A DNA stretch of 64,000 nucleotides from Microbacterium limosum. Its GTDB lineage: Bacteria > Actinomycetota > Actinomycetes > Actinomycetales > Microbacteriaceae. Of the stretch, positions 53,203 to 62,851 are shown piece by piece. The notes beneath the pieces are model-generated. The model was not told the DNA's origin. It made no database searches and was given only the letters and a program-made list of their open reading frames with translations. Made by a program: the position numbers and the translations under genes. The first letter of the stretch is position 1. The number at the start of each line of letters is the position of its first letter. Location: positions 124,001 through 188,000 of the forward strand of contig NZ_CP137080.1 of the NCBI RefSeq assembly GCF_036324365.1. The letters are read 5' to 3'.

Positions 53203-54491
53203 AGGCGCCCCCGGTGATGCCTGATGTACAACGCGAAGGGCAGCACCTGGAAGATCACGACGCTGGCCGCATTGGCCACGGGCGGCGCGAGCACCCCGAG
53301 GGGCCCGACGAGCACGATCGTCAGGACGACGGTCGACAGCGCCATCGCGAGAGCGGGCACCACCTGGAACCGGATCCCCTCCTTGTCCATGATGAACATG
53401 CCGAGGGGGTAGAGCACCGCCTGCACCGTGACCATCGCCCCGAAGGCGAGGATCAGGTCGGCCGGGACGACCAGTTCTCCGTCCGAGATGAGGTCGAACA
53501 GCCACGGCCCGATGAGCAGGATGACGGCGCAGATCAGGGCGATGCCGGCCCCGAACCCGAGCGCGAGCAGGAAGGGGCCGCGTCGCAGCTCGCCGCGGGA
53601 TCGCGCCTTCGTGAAGGCGGGCCAGAGCGTCACGCCGGCCGCCGCGACGAGCGCCTGCAGCGCGAAGAACACCTGACCCGCCACGCCGTACTGCGCTACC
53701 GCCACCGCCGTCGCACCCTGAGCGAGGATGAAGCGCGGCAGCACCATCGACAGGGGTGTCGCCAGAAGCTGCGCGAGCATCGGCCAGCCCACGTCCATCA
53801 CCCGCGCCCCGGCATGCCGTCTCGGTCGCAGCGAACGTGCGACGGCGCGTGGCAGCAGCTCTCCGCTGGCCCTTACCGCCACCGCCGTTCCCAGGAGCGC
53901 GGAGACGAGGGTTGCCGCGAACGACGCGACGGCGAGAAACGAGTGCAGTGCGGCGTCGCCCGTGGACAGCATGAGCCACACGAAGAAGAGGGTGAGGGGA
54001 GACACGATCCCCTGGAGCAGGATGACGAGGGGGTTGCGTCCCATCCCGAGCAGGATGCGCTGCCACATCCCGAGCCACATCCACGCCGCGAAGAGGCCCA
54101 CGCACACGAAGGCGGCCAGATCGGCGTGCGGGATGTTCTCCGCCGCCGAGCCCAGCAGAGCGCGCCAGCCCCCGGTCAGGAACAGGACGACGTTCACCGC
54201 GGTGACCGTCGCGGCGAAGATCATCTGGACGCGCAGGACGGTGAGTGCCTGGCGGGAGAGCCGCTCGTCGCGTCGGATGTCCGGGCTGGCGGCGATGGAG
54301 TTCACGACCACCGCGCCCGCCCCGAGGTCGCTGAAGGAGACCAGTCCCGGCAGGGCGACGAGCAGAGAGAAGAACGCGTAGACGTCGACCCCGCCCTGGC
54401 CGATGACGAGCCGGGCGGTGAGGATGCCGCACACGAGCGATACCGCCATGGTCACCACGCGGGCGCCGGTGGACAGCAGGGCTGTGCGCAT
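53178..54491 (-). CDS. Polysaccharide flippase (Wzx/MATE fold)
   Basis: 437 residues, 12-14 helices, with VVTMAVSLVCGILTARLVIG, VSFSDLGAGAVVVNSIAASP and VMDVGWPMLAQLLATPLSMV. The lack of long loops fits a lipid-linked oligosaccharide flippase. The ATG (MRTALLST) follows a leader with TCTGGGGGGACGGGGG. It is divergent from the BY-kinase gene, sharing an overlapping -10 region. Confidence 0.88.
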   Translation of the reverse strand: MRTALLSTGARVVTMAVSLVCGILTARLVIGQGGVDVYAFFSLLVALPGLVSFSDLGAGAVVVNSIAASPDIRRDERLSRQALTVLRVQMIFAATVTAVNVVLFLTGGWRALLGSAAENIPHADLAAFVCVGLFAAWMWLGMWQRILLGMGRNPLVILLQGIVSPLTLFFVWLMLSTGDAALHSFLAVASFAATLVSALLGTAVAVRASGELLPRAVARSLRPRRHAGARVMDVGWPMLAQLLATPLSMVLPRFILAQGATAVAVAQYGVAGQVFFALQALVAAAGVTLWPAFTKARSRGELRRGPFLLALGFGAGIALICAVILLIGPWLFDLISDGELVVPADLILAFGAMVTVQAVLYPLGMFIMDKEGIRFQVVPALAMALSTVVLTIVLVGPLGVLAPPVANAASVVIFQVLPFALYIRHHRGRLYGDNAGS

Positions 54492-54535
54492 GCGGAACCC
54501 CCGTCCCCCCAGACAAATCCGCGCAGCGGCGTAGG

Positions 54536-54542
54536 TACTGTA
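54536..54542. promoter_or_regulatory. Overlapping divergent -10 boxes
   Basis: TACTGTA reads as TACTGT on the plus strand (toward the BY-kinase) and TACAGT on the minus strand (toward the flippase). Both are TANNNT boxes, so the two transcripts may be mutually exclusive or co-controlled. Confidence 0.5.
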
Positions 54543-54627
54543 GCATCGGGATCGGACCGAGGATGCTGCATGGGGGTGCGGCGCCGCGATCATCAGGCGT
54601 CGGTCCGCCGTCGGGGGAGGACCGGTC

Positions 54628-56022
54628 TTGAAGTCTGATTTTTCCGGCTGGACGCTGGCCAGGGTCGGGGACGCTCTGCGCAAGTTCTGGCTGCTGATCC
54701 TGGCGCTCACGCTCGTCGGAGGGGTCGCCGCGTTCGGCCTCTCCGCCACCGTGACGCCGGTGTTCCAGTCGACCGCCACGCTCTACTTCGCCCTGAATCA
54801 GGGCACCAGTGCGTCCGACCTGAACCAGGGCTCCACCTACACGCAGAACCAGATGCTCTCGTTCGCTCAGCTGGCCACGTCCTCGCGCGTCCTCGAGCCC
54901 GTGATCGAGGAGCTGGGCCTCGAGGACACCCCGCGTCAGCTCGCACGCTCGATCGCGGTGTCCATCCCGCAGGACACGGTCATCCTGCAGGTGCAGGCCT
55001 CGTCCACCGACCCCGAGCAGTCCGCGGCGATCGCGAACGCCATCTCAGAGAGCCTCGCCGCCGTCGTCGGGGAGGTGGGCCCTCGCGGCCCCGAGGGATC
55101 CGCCACGATCACGGCGACCGTGATCGACGAGGCGGTCGTGCCGCTGTTCCAGGCCATCCCCAACAAGCCCCGGGACGCGGCACTCGGCGCCTTGCTCGGG
55201 CTCATGCTTGGCGTCCTCACCGCTCTCGTCGTGGCGATGGCCGACACGCGGATCCGCAGGGAGGAGACGCTCGCTCAGGTGACACCGGCGCCGATCCTCG
55301 GGTCGATCACGCGCACCCCGTCGCCCGGCGGCGGCCCGCAGGGGCTCATGGTCGCGAGGGAGCCGCTCGGGCACACCGCGGAGGAGTTCCGCCGCATCCG
55401 CTCGTCGCTGACGTACGCCTCGGTGGCCGATCGCGCCCGCCGCATACTCATCACCTCGTCGGTGCCCGCAGAGGGGAAATCGACGTTCGCGGCGAACCTC
55501 GCGCTCACGCTCGCCGGGCTCCGTCACAGCGTGCTGCTCATCGACGCCGATCTGCGCCGCCCGCGCGTCGCAGAGTACTTCGGGGTCGAGGGCGCCGTCG
55601 GGTTGACCGGAGTGCTGGTCGGAGAGGTCGACCTCGACGTTGCGAAGTTCAGCCGTACAGACTCCACCCTCGACGTGCTCCCCTCGGGTGCCGTGCCCCC
55701 GAACCCGTCGGAGATGCTCACCTCCGACGCGATGCGGCAGCTTCTGGCGGCGGTGACCGATCACTACGACTTCGTTCTCGTCGACTCGCCCCCGGTCCTG
55801 AGCGTCGCGGATGCCAACCTGCTCTCGCCCCTCATGGACGGGGTCATCGTGGTCGTCGACGCGACCAAGACCCGGCGTCCGCAGCTGACCGAAACGCTTC
55901 GGATGCTGGAGAACGCGGGCGCCCGCGTCCTCGGGCTGGTGCTGAACAAGGCGCGCGCGCCGCGTCGCCGCCAGTCGTACTACGCGGACGAGGGCGCGCA
56001 GCCCGAGCTCGCACGGGATTGA
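54628..56022 (+). CDS. Polysaccharide co-polymerase with tyrosine kinase (Wzz-BY-kinase)
   Basis: 464 residues. Two helices (near 20-40 and 183-204) flank a Wzz-like extracytoplasmic domain. The cytoplasmic BY-kinase has SSVPAEGKSTFAANLALTLA (Walker A), VLLIDADLRRPRVAEYFGVE (Walker A') and FVLVDSPPVLSVADANLLSP (Walker B). The C terminus (RRRQSYYADEGAQ) has two Tyr for autophosphorylation. It controls chain length together with the phosphatase at 44573. The TTG start is supported by GGGGGAGG seven bases ahead. Confidence 0.93.
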   Translation: MKSDFSGWTLARVGDALRKFWLLILALTLVGGVAAFGLSATVTPVFQSTATLYFALNQGTSASDLNQGSTYTQNQMLSFAQLATSSRVLEPVIEELGLEDTPRQLARSIAVSIPQDTVILQVQASSTDPEQSAAIANAISESLAAVVGEVGPRGPEGSATITATVIDEAVVPLFQAIPNKPRDAALGALLGLMLGVLTALVVAMADTRIRREETLAQVTPAPILGSITRTPSPGGGPQGLMVAREPLGHTAEEFRRIRSSLTYASVADRARRILITSSVPAEGKSTFAANLALTLAGLRHSVLLIDADLRRPRVAEYFGVEGAVGLTGVLVGEVDLDVAKFSRTDSTLDVLPSGAVPPNPSEMLTSDAMRQLLAAVTDHYDFVLVDSPPVLSVADANLLSPLMDGVIVVVDATKTRRPQLTETLRMLENAGARVLGLVLNKARAPRRRQSYYADEGAQPELARD

Positions 56023-56125
56023 TCGAATTTCTCGTGACGGGAGGATCCCTCATCGGCCATAATGGGCCGCGACGGCGACCGATCTGGGGTGGAGGGTCTG
56101 CCGTGCGGGGCGGGAGGGGAACCGC

Positions 56126-57268
56126 GTGGAGCTAAGCGTGATCGTGCCGACGTTCAACGAGGCGCCCAATGTCGCCGAACTGGTACGACGTCTCGGCGAC
56201 GCGCTGCGCGGGCTCGAGGCCGAGGTCGTCTTCGTCGACGACAGCACGGACGACACGCCCGCGGTCGTCATGGCGGTGGCCGCCGAGGCGCCGCTTCCGA
56301 TCAGGCTCATCCATCGGGAGCGCCCGACGGGCGGCCTGGGCGGCGCGGTCATGGCCGGTGTGGATGCCGCGGCATCCGACCTCTGCGTCGTGATGGACGG
56401 CGACCTGCAGCATCCGCCGGAGAAGATCCGCGAACTCGTGAGCGAGCACGAGCGAAGCGGCGCCGACGTCGTGGTGGCGTCCCGGTACGCCGGCGGCGGA
56501 ACGTCGGGGGGATTGAGCAGCCGACTGCGCGTGCTCGTCTCCAGCGCCTCCACTGCGGTGACCAAGGCGATGTTCCCGATCCGCCTGCACGGGTGCAGCG
56601 ACCCGATGACGGGGTTCTTCCTCGTCGATCGTCGGGTCGTGGACGGGGAGGCCCTGCGACCGCGGGGATTCAAGATCCTGCTGGAGATCCTCGCCCGCCA
56701 GAACCTCCGGGTATCGGAGATCCCCTTCGACTTCGCGGACCGGCACGCGGGAGAGTCGAAGGCGTCCCTCCGCCAGGGGTTCCGGTTCCTCACCCAGCTC
56801 GGTTACCTGCGATTCGGGAAGATGTCGCTGTTCGCGATCATCGGCGGTCTCGGGGCGGTGGCGAACCTGTTGATCATGGCCGCGCTCATCGCCTTCGGGC
56901 TCGATTACGTCTGGGCGGCCGTGATCGCCGCCGAAGCCACGATCATCGGCAACTTCCTCCTCATCGAGAGGTTCGTCTTCCGGGATATGAGGGATGCCGC
57001 GTCGGGCGTCTGGGTGAGATTCGCCAAGTCCTTCTCCTTCAACAACGCGGAGGCGCTCGTACGGATCCCGGTCATCTACCTGCTGGTCGAGACGTGGCAC
57101 GTCTCCAGCATCCTGGCGGCGGCGCTGACGCTCATCGTGGCGTTCATCGTCCGGTTCGTGTTCCACTCGCTGGTCGTATACGCCCCTCGGAACCCCGCGG
57201 CGAGCTCGGCCGCGCGGCGCGTGGTCGAGGCGGTCGACTCCGAGGTCGTGAAGCCGGGGGAGCTCTAA
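56126..57268 (+). CDS. Dolichol-phosphate-mannose-synthase-like GT2 fused to GtrA
   Basis: 380 residues. The GT2 part (LSVIVPTFNEAPNVAELVRR, VVFVDDSTDDTPAVV, VMDGDLQHPPEKI, SDPMTGFFLVDRR) makes polyprenyl-phosphate-linked sugar. The GtrA domain (KMSLFAIIGGLGAVANLLIM onward, 4 helices) flips the product. The GTG has GGGAGGGGAA ahead. The leader contains CTGGGG and GGGGCGGGAGGGG. It overlaps the next (convergent) gene by 4 bases. Confidence 0.9.
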   Translation: MELSVIVPTFNEAPNVAELVRRLGDALRGLEAEVVFVDDSTDDTPAVVMAVAAEAPLPIRLIHRERPTGGLGGAVMAGVDAAASDLCVVMDGDLQHPPEKIRELVSEHERSGADVVVASRYAGGGTSGGLSSRLRVLVSSASTAVTKAMFPIRLHGCSDPMTGFFLVDRRVVDGEALRPRGFKILLEILARQNLRVSEIPFDFADRHAGESKASLRQGFRFLTQLGYLRFGKMSLFAIIGGLGAVANLLIMAALIAFGLDYVWAAVIAAEATIIGNFLLIERFVFRDMRDAASGVWVRFAKSFSFNNAEALVRIPVIYLLVETWHVSSILAAALTLIVAFIVRFVFHSLVVYAPRNPAASSAARRVVEAVDSEVVKPGEL

Positions 57269-58410
57269 CCCTCGGGGCTCACGGCGCGGGCGATCGCTTC
57301 CCGGTACCGCCGGGGCGCGTGGCGATCCGCGGCCCGCGCGGCCTGAGCGGGCAGGTCGGTCACGATCCGCGGCCAGTCGGCCGCGAGTTCGGTGAGGGCG
57401 ACGGCCAGCGCCGCGGGATCGTCGGGCGTGACCAGCCGGGTCGTCGTGTAGCCGCCGGCGGCCTCCCGCAGGCCGCTCGTGTCGCTCGCGACGACCGGCC
57501 GACCGGCGAGTACGCCCTCGACCGCGGTGTTGCCGAACGGCTCGTCGATCCGTGAGGGAACCACGAGCACGTCCGCCGCCGCGATCCGCGGCCACACGTC
57601 GGCGACGAAGCCCGTGAAGCTGACGTGCACGGCGGTGTCGGACGCGGCGAGCTCCCGCAGTTCGCGTTCGTACCACTCGTAGCCGGGAAAGGTGGAGCCG
57701 ATGAGCTCGACGTGCACCGGGTCGCCGCTGCGGCCGAGACGCTGCGCCGCCCGGAGGACGACGTCGGGACCCTTCCTCGGCGAGAGCCGCCCGACGTAGG
57801 CGACGCGGAGCCCCTCCGTGAGCTCGGGGCGGGCGGGTGCCGGCCGCTCGGGACCGGCGACACCGTTCGGCACGACCGTCGCGCGGTCATCCAGCGAGGG
57901 GAACGAGGAGAGCATCGTGCGCAGACTGAATCTGCTGTTGACGAGCACGCGATGGGCGCAGAGCAGCGGTGAGTACAGCACGGCGTTGACGATCCGGTGC
58001 GCGGATGCCTCGGCCTCGTGCGCGTGGCTGACCGTGCGCCGGCCCCGGGCGCGCGCGATGATCGGCCACGCCGGCAACGTGAGGGTGCTGATGTAGACGG
58101 CGTCCGGATCCACCCTCGTGATGAGGCGCCATGCGGACCCCGTGCCGCGGAAGAGGTCGCGGAAGAGCCGCGACCAGCCGCGAGGGCGCAGCAGCGCCTT
58201 CCGCAGGACGAGCATCGAGGTCACGACCACCCGCGCTCCCGTGGCGGAGAGGTGCTCGACGAGCGGTCCCGCGTCGGGGAGCGCGACGACGACGTCGAAC
58301 CCGGCATCCCGCATGCCCGCGACGCTTTCGAGAAGCATACGGTCGGACCCGAACAGCTCGGCGCCCGGGTGCGCGACGAGCACCGTGTGGGGCCGAGGGG
58401 AGGAGGTCAT
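57265..58410 (-). CDS. Glycosyltransferase, GT4 family
   Basis: 381 residues. HTVLVAHPGAELFGSDRMLL is the N-domain. LRVAYVGRLSPRKGPDVVLR and VVPSRIDEPFGNTAVEGVLA (ExE-like nucleotide-sugar motif) are in the C-domain. The ATG is 8 bases after TAGGCT (complement of 58419-58424), suggesting a leaderless transcript; the much longer upstream frame is rejected. The sugar is unknown. Confidence 0.88.
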   Translation of the reverse strand: MTSSPRPHTVLVAHPGAELFGSDRMLLESVAGMRDAGFDVVVALPDAGPLVEHLSATGARVVVTSMLVLRKALLRPRGWSRLFRDLFRGTGSAWRLITRVDPDAVYISTLTLPAWPIIARARGRRTVSHAHEAEASAHRIVNAVLYSPLLCAHRVLVNSRFSLRTMLSSFPSLDDRATVVPNGVAGPERPAPARPELTEGLRVAYVGRLSPRKGPDVVLRAAQRLGRSGDPVHVELIGSTFPGYEWYERELRELAASDTAVHVSFTGFVADVWPRIAAADVLVVPSRIDEPFGNTAVEGVLAGRPVVASDTSGLREAAGGYTTTRLVTPDDPAALAVALTELAADWPRIVTDLPAQAARAADRHAPRRYREAIARAVSPEG

Positions 58411-58448
58411 CCCGGCCGAGCCTACTGCGCGGCGCGACCCGCGGCCGA

Positions 58449-60044
58449 TCACGGGCACCTCGCCGGGATCAGGCGCAGGATGCCGAAGCTCTCCTCCGGT
58501 CCGAGCATGGCGTCGCCGCAGCCGCTGTCGGCGAGTGCCCGCCGCGCCTCGCCGGGGGTGAACGCACCGCGGGTGTAGATGACCCAGGCCCTCTCGGTGT
58601 CGCCGTCCTCCTTCGCGGTGGTGTGCAGGGGGTCGGCCGAGTCCACCCGGCGGACGGAGATCACCGGCTGCGTGCCGGTGGTCAGGTCGCTCTGGAGGGC
58701 CGACACCCAGCCCTCGTCGCCTCCCGCGCGGGCGACCCCGGAGGCGACGCCCACCTCGTTGTAGAGCTGGACGACGAGCATGGTGTCGCCGGCGGCCACC
58801 TCGCCGGAGAGTCGCTGGGCGAGCCCGGGGAAGTCGTCCACACGCCACTCCTGCGCCAGCACGGGTGCGGAGAACGCGGCGGCGCTGACGACCGGGGCGG
58901 CGACGACGATGATCGCGACGGCGCGGCGCACGGCGCTCCGCCCCGATTGCCAGGTGCCGAGCCGCGCGGCGGCCGCGCCCACCAGGAGCCCCCAGCCGAT
59001 CACGCCGGGGGCGAGATACGTCGTGCGCAGGTACGGTGTCGCGGTCACCGATATCGCAAGCAGGATCGCCCAGGGCCCGCAGGCCAGCGTCAGCGAGCAG
59101 GCGAGGAGGGCGAGCTCCCGCGCCCGCGCCGGCCGCGGCATCCTGAGGGTCAGCGTCACGGTGACGACGCCGACGACGAGGAGGATCGCGACCGCGACGA
59201 GTTCGGGGCGCTCGAAGGCCCCCTCGCGTCGGTAGGTCAGCGTGCTCGCGAGCGTGCCCGCGGCGCTGCGCGGGTCGGGCCGGGGGATCCACGCGACCTG
59301 GGCGCTCTGCGACGCGGCGAGCAGCGCGACCGGGACGACGACCGTGACAGCGGCGGCGGAGGCGAGCAGCCAGCGCCCGAGCACCCGGCGCGACGCGGCG
59401 AGCACGGCGAAGGCGGGCAGGGCGAGCAATGCGAACAGATGCATGAGGCCCGCTGCGGCGACGGCGGCGGCATAGCCCGCCCACGGCAGGACGTCGCGCC
59501 GCGGCGCCCCGCGGGGACCGGTCGCGGTCGTCATGGCGAGCAGCGCGAGGGCGACGAACAGGGTCGCCAGGGCGTAGGGTCTGCCGGTGGCGGCGAGCTG
59601 GAGCGAAAGCGGGTTGAGGCCGACCATGATCCCGGCGGCGAGCGCCGCGGCATCCCCCCACCATCGCCGCGCGATCACCGCGACGACGGTGGCGGTCAGC
59701 GCGGCCGCGAGGACGGAGGGCAGGCGCAACCCGACCGCCCCCGGAAGCACCGCCTGTCCGGCAGAGCTGAGCAGGTAGTACGGCGCCAGGACGGCGTCGA
59801 CGTGGCCGACCGCGCTCAGCAGGTCGGGCAACGGCAGCTGGGCGAAGGACAGTGAGGCGATCTCGTCGCGCCACAGCGGGGTGCGCGTCGCGATGACGGT
59901 CGCCAGGATCAGGACGAGGGCCCCGGGCAGCGCGACCGACGCGATGCCACGCGCGCTCCACCGATCCGTGCTGCGCGCGGTGGCCGGCGCCGCCGTGCGG
60001 GAGCTCAGCGGCGAAGGTCCGCGTGGGCGGAGGCGCTGGACCAC
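58449..60044 (-). CDS. Membrane glycosyltransferase, GT39-like
   Basis: 531 residues, about 11 helices. TPLWRDEIASLSFAQLPLPD has the catalytic DE of the GT-C fold in the first outer loop, and a C-terminal periplasmic domain follows (VQLYNEVGVASGVARAGGDE). It uses a polyprenyl-phosphate-sugar donor, consistent with the GT2-GtrA gene nearby. GTG 60044 overlaps the upstream gene by 40 bases. Confidence 0.85.
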   Translation of the reverse strand: MVQRLRPRGPSPLSSRTAAPATARSTDRWSARGIASVALPGALVLILATVIATRTPLWRDEIASLSFAQLPLPDLLSAVGHVDAVLAPYYLLSSAGQAVLPGAVGLRLPSVLAAALTATVVAVIARRWWGDAAALAAGIMVGLNPLSLQLAATGRPYALATLFVALALLAMTTATGPRGAPRRDVLPWAGYAAAVAAAGLMHLFALLALPAFAVLAASRRVLGRWLLASAAAVTVVVPVALLAASQSAQVAWIPRPDPRSAAGTLASTLTYRREGAFERPELVAVAILLVVGVVTVTLTLRMPRPARARELALLACSLTLACGPWAILLAISVTATPYLRTTYLAPGVIGWGLLVGAAAARLGTWQSGRSAVRRAVAIIVVAAPVVSAAAFSAPVLAQEWRVDDFPGLAQRLSGEVAAGDTMLVVQLYNEVGVASGVARAGGDEGWVSALQSDLTTGTQPVISVRRVDSADPLHTTAKEDGDTERAWVIYTRGAFTPGEARRALADSGCGDAMLGPEESFGILRLIPARCP

Positions 60045-61249
60045 GGTGCGGGCGATCGATGTGCGCTGCGGCCGACGGGGTGCACGCTCTCGCCCGAAGC
60101 GAGGCGGAGCGCGAGTCGCTCGTAGTCGTCGGCGACGCGGTCCCAGCGGAAGACCTCCGAGACGCGCTGCTTGCCCGCGAGCCCCAGATCCTGCGCCCGC
60201 TGCACGTCGCTCTCGACTCCGGCCAGCAGCGCGGTCAGGTCACGGGCGTCCTCGAAGAACCAGCCCTGAGAGTCGAGCACCTCGCGGTTGAACGTCACGT
60301 CGTAGGCCACGACGGCCGCGCCCGCACCCATCGCGCGCAGCAGCGAAGGGTTCGTCCCTCCCACGGAATGGCCGTGGATGTATGTGAAGGAGTGGGCGTA
60401 GAGAGCGTCGAGCAGCTCCTGGTCGAAGATGCCGCCGAGGAACCGGATGCGGGGGTCATCGCCGGCCGCATCGTGGATGCGCTGCGTGTACTCCGCGCTG
60501 TACGGTGCGGAGCCGACGACGGCCAGTGGCATCGTGGCGGTGCTGCGACGGTAGCCCTCGACGATCTCGAGCACGTGGTTCTCGGGTTCGAACCGCGCGA
60601 CCACGAGGTGGAAGCCGCCCGGGGTCAGCCCCAGCTTCTCGACGCCGTCGACGGGGAGGTCGCCGAGCACGGGCGCGCCATACCGGATGAGTTCGGTGGG
60701 CACCCCGAACTGGTGGTCGTAGTAGTCCGCGATGCCGGGCGCGTCGGCGATCAGGGCGTCTGCCTGACGCACGCCGAACTCCTCGGCGAAGCGGTAGTAG
60801 GCCTTGCCCCGCGCGCCCCACTTGGAGCGCTTCCACTCGAGCCCGTCCATGTGCAGCGCCGTGCGGATGCCGCGGGCCCGCAGCAGCGGGAGGAACGGGG
60901 CGTTGGCGGCGTTGAAGACGAAGGCGGCATCGGGGCGCCGTCGGGCGATCGCGTGCAGGGTCGACAACCCGGTGTGGCTCAGCGTCTCGAGCTGCTTCTG
61001 ACGAAGGGCGGGCAGGTGCACGACCCGCATGCCCAGGTACTCGCGCGCGCGGGACTCGGAGCCGCGCGTGTACACGCACACGCGGTGTCCGCGCTCGACG
61101 AGCCTGCGTCCCACCTCCTCGACCGCGGTCTCGAAGCCGCCGTAGGCCGCGGGCACCCCTCGGGTGCCGATCATCGCGATCGTCAGCGTGCGGGTGGCGG
61201 ACCGCGGCGGAGCGGTCTGGAGAAGGTCGAGATTCTGTTCGATGACCAT
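60005..61249 (-). CDS. GT4 glycosyltransferase with DUF1972 N-terminal domain
   Basis: 414 residues. IAMIGTRGVPAAYGGFETAV is the DUF1972/rhamnosyltransferase signature. LHMDGLEWKRSKWGARGKAY and FTYIHGHSVGGTNPSLLRAM (nucleotide-sugar site) follow. The ATG (MVIEQNLD) comes 2 bases after the sugar transferase stop (TGACCATG), so the two are coupled. It probably adds the second sugar after the initiating transferase. Confidence 0.9.
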   Translation of the reverse strand: MVIEQNLDLLQTAPPRSATRTLTIAMIGTRGVPAAYGGFETAVEEVGRRLVERGHRVCVYTRGSESRAREYLGMRVVHLPALRQKQLETLSHTGLSTLHAIARRRPDAAFVFNAANAPFLPLLRARGIRTALHMDGLEWKRSKWGARGKAYYRFAEEFGVRQADALIADAPGIADYYDHQFGVPTELIRYGAPVLGDLPVDGVEKLGLTPGGFHLVVARFEPENHVLEIVEGYRRSTATMPLAVVGSAPYSAEYTQRIHDAAGDDPRIRFLGGIFDQELLDALYAHSFTYIHGHSVGGTNPSLLRAMGAGAAVVAYDVTFNREVLDSQGWFFEDARDLTALLAGVESDVQRAQDLGLAGKQRVSEVFRWDRVADDYERLALRLASGESVHPVGRSAHRSPAPWSSASAHADLRR

Positions 61250-61251
61250 GG

Positions 61252-62817
61252 TCAGTAAGCGCCCTTCGGATGGATCATGACCTTGCCTGTGCGCCACATG
61301 ATCATGAGATCGTTCATGACCGACCAGTTCTCCACGTAGCGGAGATCGAGTCGGACGCTGTCGTCCCATGACAGATCGCTGCGGCCGCTGATCTGCCACA
61401 GACCTGTGATGCCGGGCTTGATGTACAGGCGACGGAACACGGTTCCGTCGTACGCGGTGACCTCGCTGGGCAGCGGGGGTCGCGGCCCGACGATGCTCAT
61501 GTCGCCGATGAGCACGTTCCAGAACTGCGGCAGCTCGTCGATCGAGTGCGCGCGGAGGAAGCGGCCGACGCGGGTGACACGGGGATCGGCCTTCAGCTTG
61601 AAGAGGGGCCCTGCCCCGTCGTTGCGCGCCCGGAGTTCCTCGAGCTCGCGCTCCGAGCTCTCCCGCATCGAGCGCAGCTTGAGCATCGCGAACTCACGGC
61701 CGTCGCGCCCGACCCGCGTCTGACGGAAGAACACCGGTCCCCGCGAATCGGCCTTGATCGCGATCGCGGCGACGGGCAGCAGGGGCAGCATGACGGCGAG
61801 CGCGAGGCTCGAGACGGCGATGTCGAGAGCCCGCTTCAGCAGGTGCTGCCCGCCCTCGTATACGGGGATCCGGACGTGGATGAGCGGCAGGCCGTCGACC
61901 GGGCGGAAGGACAGCCGCGGACCCGCCACGTCCGTGAGTCCGCTGGAGACGACCAGCTCGGCCGCCGTCCCCTCGAGCTGCCAGCTGAGGCGCCGCAGAT
62001 GGTCGGGGTCATCGGGTGGCAGGCTCGCGACGATGATCGTATCGGCGCCGAGTTCTTGCGCGATGACGGCGGCGCTGCCGGCGGTGGAGACGATGTCGTA
62101 TCGCCGGCCGGCGACGACGAGGCTCGCTGCGCCCTCGTCGTCGGTCGCCGCGCCGACGACGATGTAGCCGTGCAGGGCATCGCGCTGGAGCCGGTCGATC
62201 ATGCGGGCGATGTCGATGCGGGAGCCGACCACGATGGCCCGGGAGGCGTAGTGGCCGAACCGGCGCTGTGCGATCAGCCACCGACGCCAGCCCCACCGCG
62301 TCGCCAGCAGCGCGAGGAGGCCGAGCGGCATGGCGAAGATCAACTGGACGCGCAGGCCCGGCCACTGGAAGACGAGGAAGGGGATGGCGAGGAATCCGAA
62401 GGTCAGTCCGGTCGCGTGCGCCACGCGCTTGTACTCGGTCGCCCCGGAACCGAGCACACCCGCGACGCGCGTATGCATGAGACCGAGGAAGAGCGACCAC
62501 GTTGCGGCGGTCAGCAGTGGGACCCGCGCGAGGAACCACGGATCCTGCGCCAAGAACTCGGGAGCCCAGATGAGGACGGGGATGAGCGCGGCGGCCGCGA
62601 CGACGGCGAGCACGACGACCGTGTCGGTGGCACGCAGCCTCCGCACGTAGCGGCGCTCCCACAGCCGCCGCATCTCGAGGCCGGGCTGGATCCGCGGCGT
62701 CACCGTCGTGCGGAGGGCCGCGTCGACGGCGCGCGGAGCGGCGACCGGCCGGTAGTCCTCGACCTGCGGAGCGCGCAACGGCAGGACCGGCGCGACGGTC
62801 GGGTCGGCGGCCGTCAT
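61252..62817 (-). CDS. Initiating sugar transferase (WbaP/WcaJ-like)
   Basis: 521 residues. A four-helix N-terminal region and a CoA-binding-like domain precede the bacterial sugar transferase domain: LLKRALDIAVSSLALAVMLP, VFFRQTRVGRDGREFAMLKL, LRAHSIDELPQFWNVLIGDM, SIVGPRPPLPSEVT and YIKPGITGLWQISGRSDLSW. It transfers hexose-1-phosphate to undecaprenyl phosphate. The ATG at 62817 is preceded by GGGGGCCGCGGG; the leader (150 bases) contains four TGGGG repeats and a 9-bp hairpin (62940-62962). First gene of the rightmost EPS operon. Confidence 0.94.
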   Translation of the reverse strand: MTAADPTVAPVLPLRAPQVEDYRPVAAPRAVDAALRTTVTPRIQPGLEMRRLWERRYVRRLRATDTVVVLAVVAAAALIPVLIWAPEFLAQDPWFLARVPLLTAATWSLFLGLMHTRVAGVLGSGATEYKRVAHATGLTFGFLAIPFLVFQWPGLRVQLIFAMPLGLLALLATRWGWRRWLIAQRRFGHYASRAIVVGSRIDIARMIDRLQRDALHGYIVVGAATDDEGAASLVVAGRRYDIVSTAGSAAVIAQELGADTIIVASLPPDDPDHLRRLSWQLEGTAAELVVSSGLTDVAGPRLSFRPVDGLPLIHVRIPVYEGGQHLLKRALDIAVSSLALAVMLPLLPVAAIAIKADSRGPVFFRQTRVGRDGREFAMLKLRSMRESSERELEELRARNDGAGPLFKLKADPRVTRVGRFLRAHSIDELPQFWNVLIGDMSIVGPRPPLPSEVTAYDGTVFRRLYIKPGITGLWQISGRSDLSWDDSVRLDLRYVENWSVMNDLMIMWRTGKVMIHPKGAY

Positions 62818-62851
62818 CCCGCGGCCCCCGCGAGTTGCGTGCGCGAAGCGT

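Noticed and set aside
58411..59961. Upstream extension of the GT4 gene to 898 codons
   Set aside because: The extension is the out-of-frame shadow of the GT39-like gene. The real start has a TAGGCT box 8 bases ahead.
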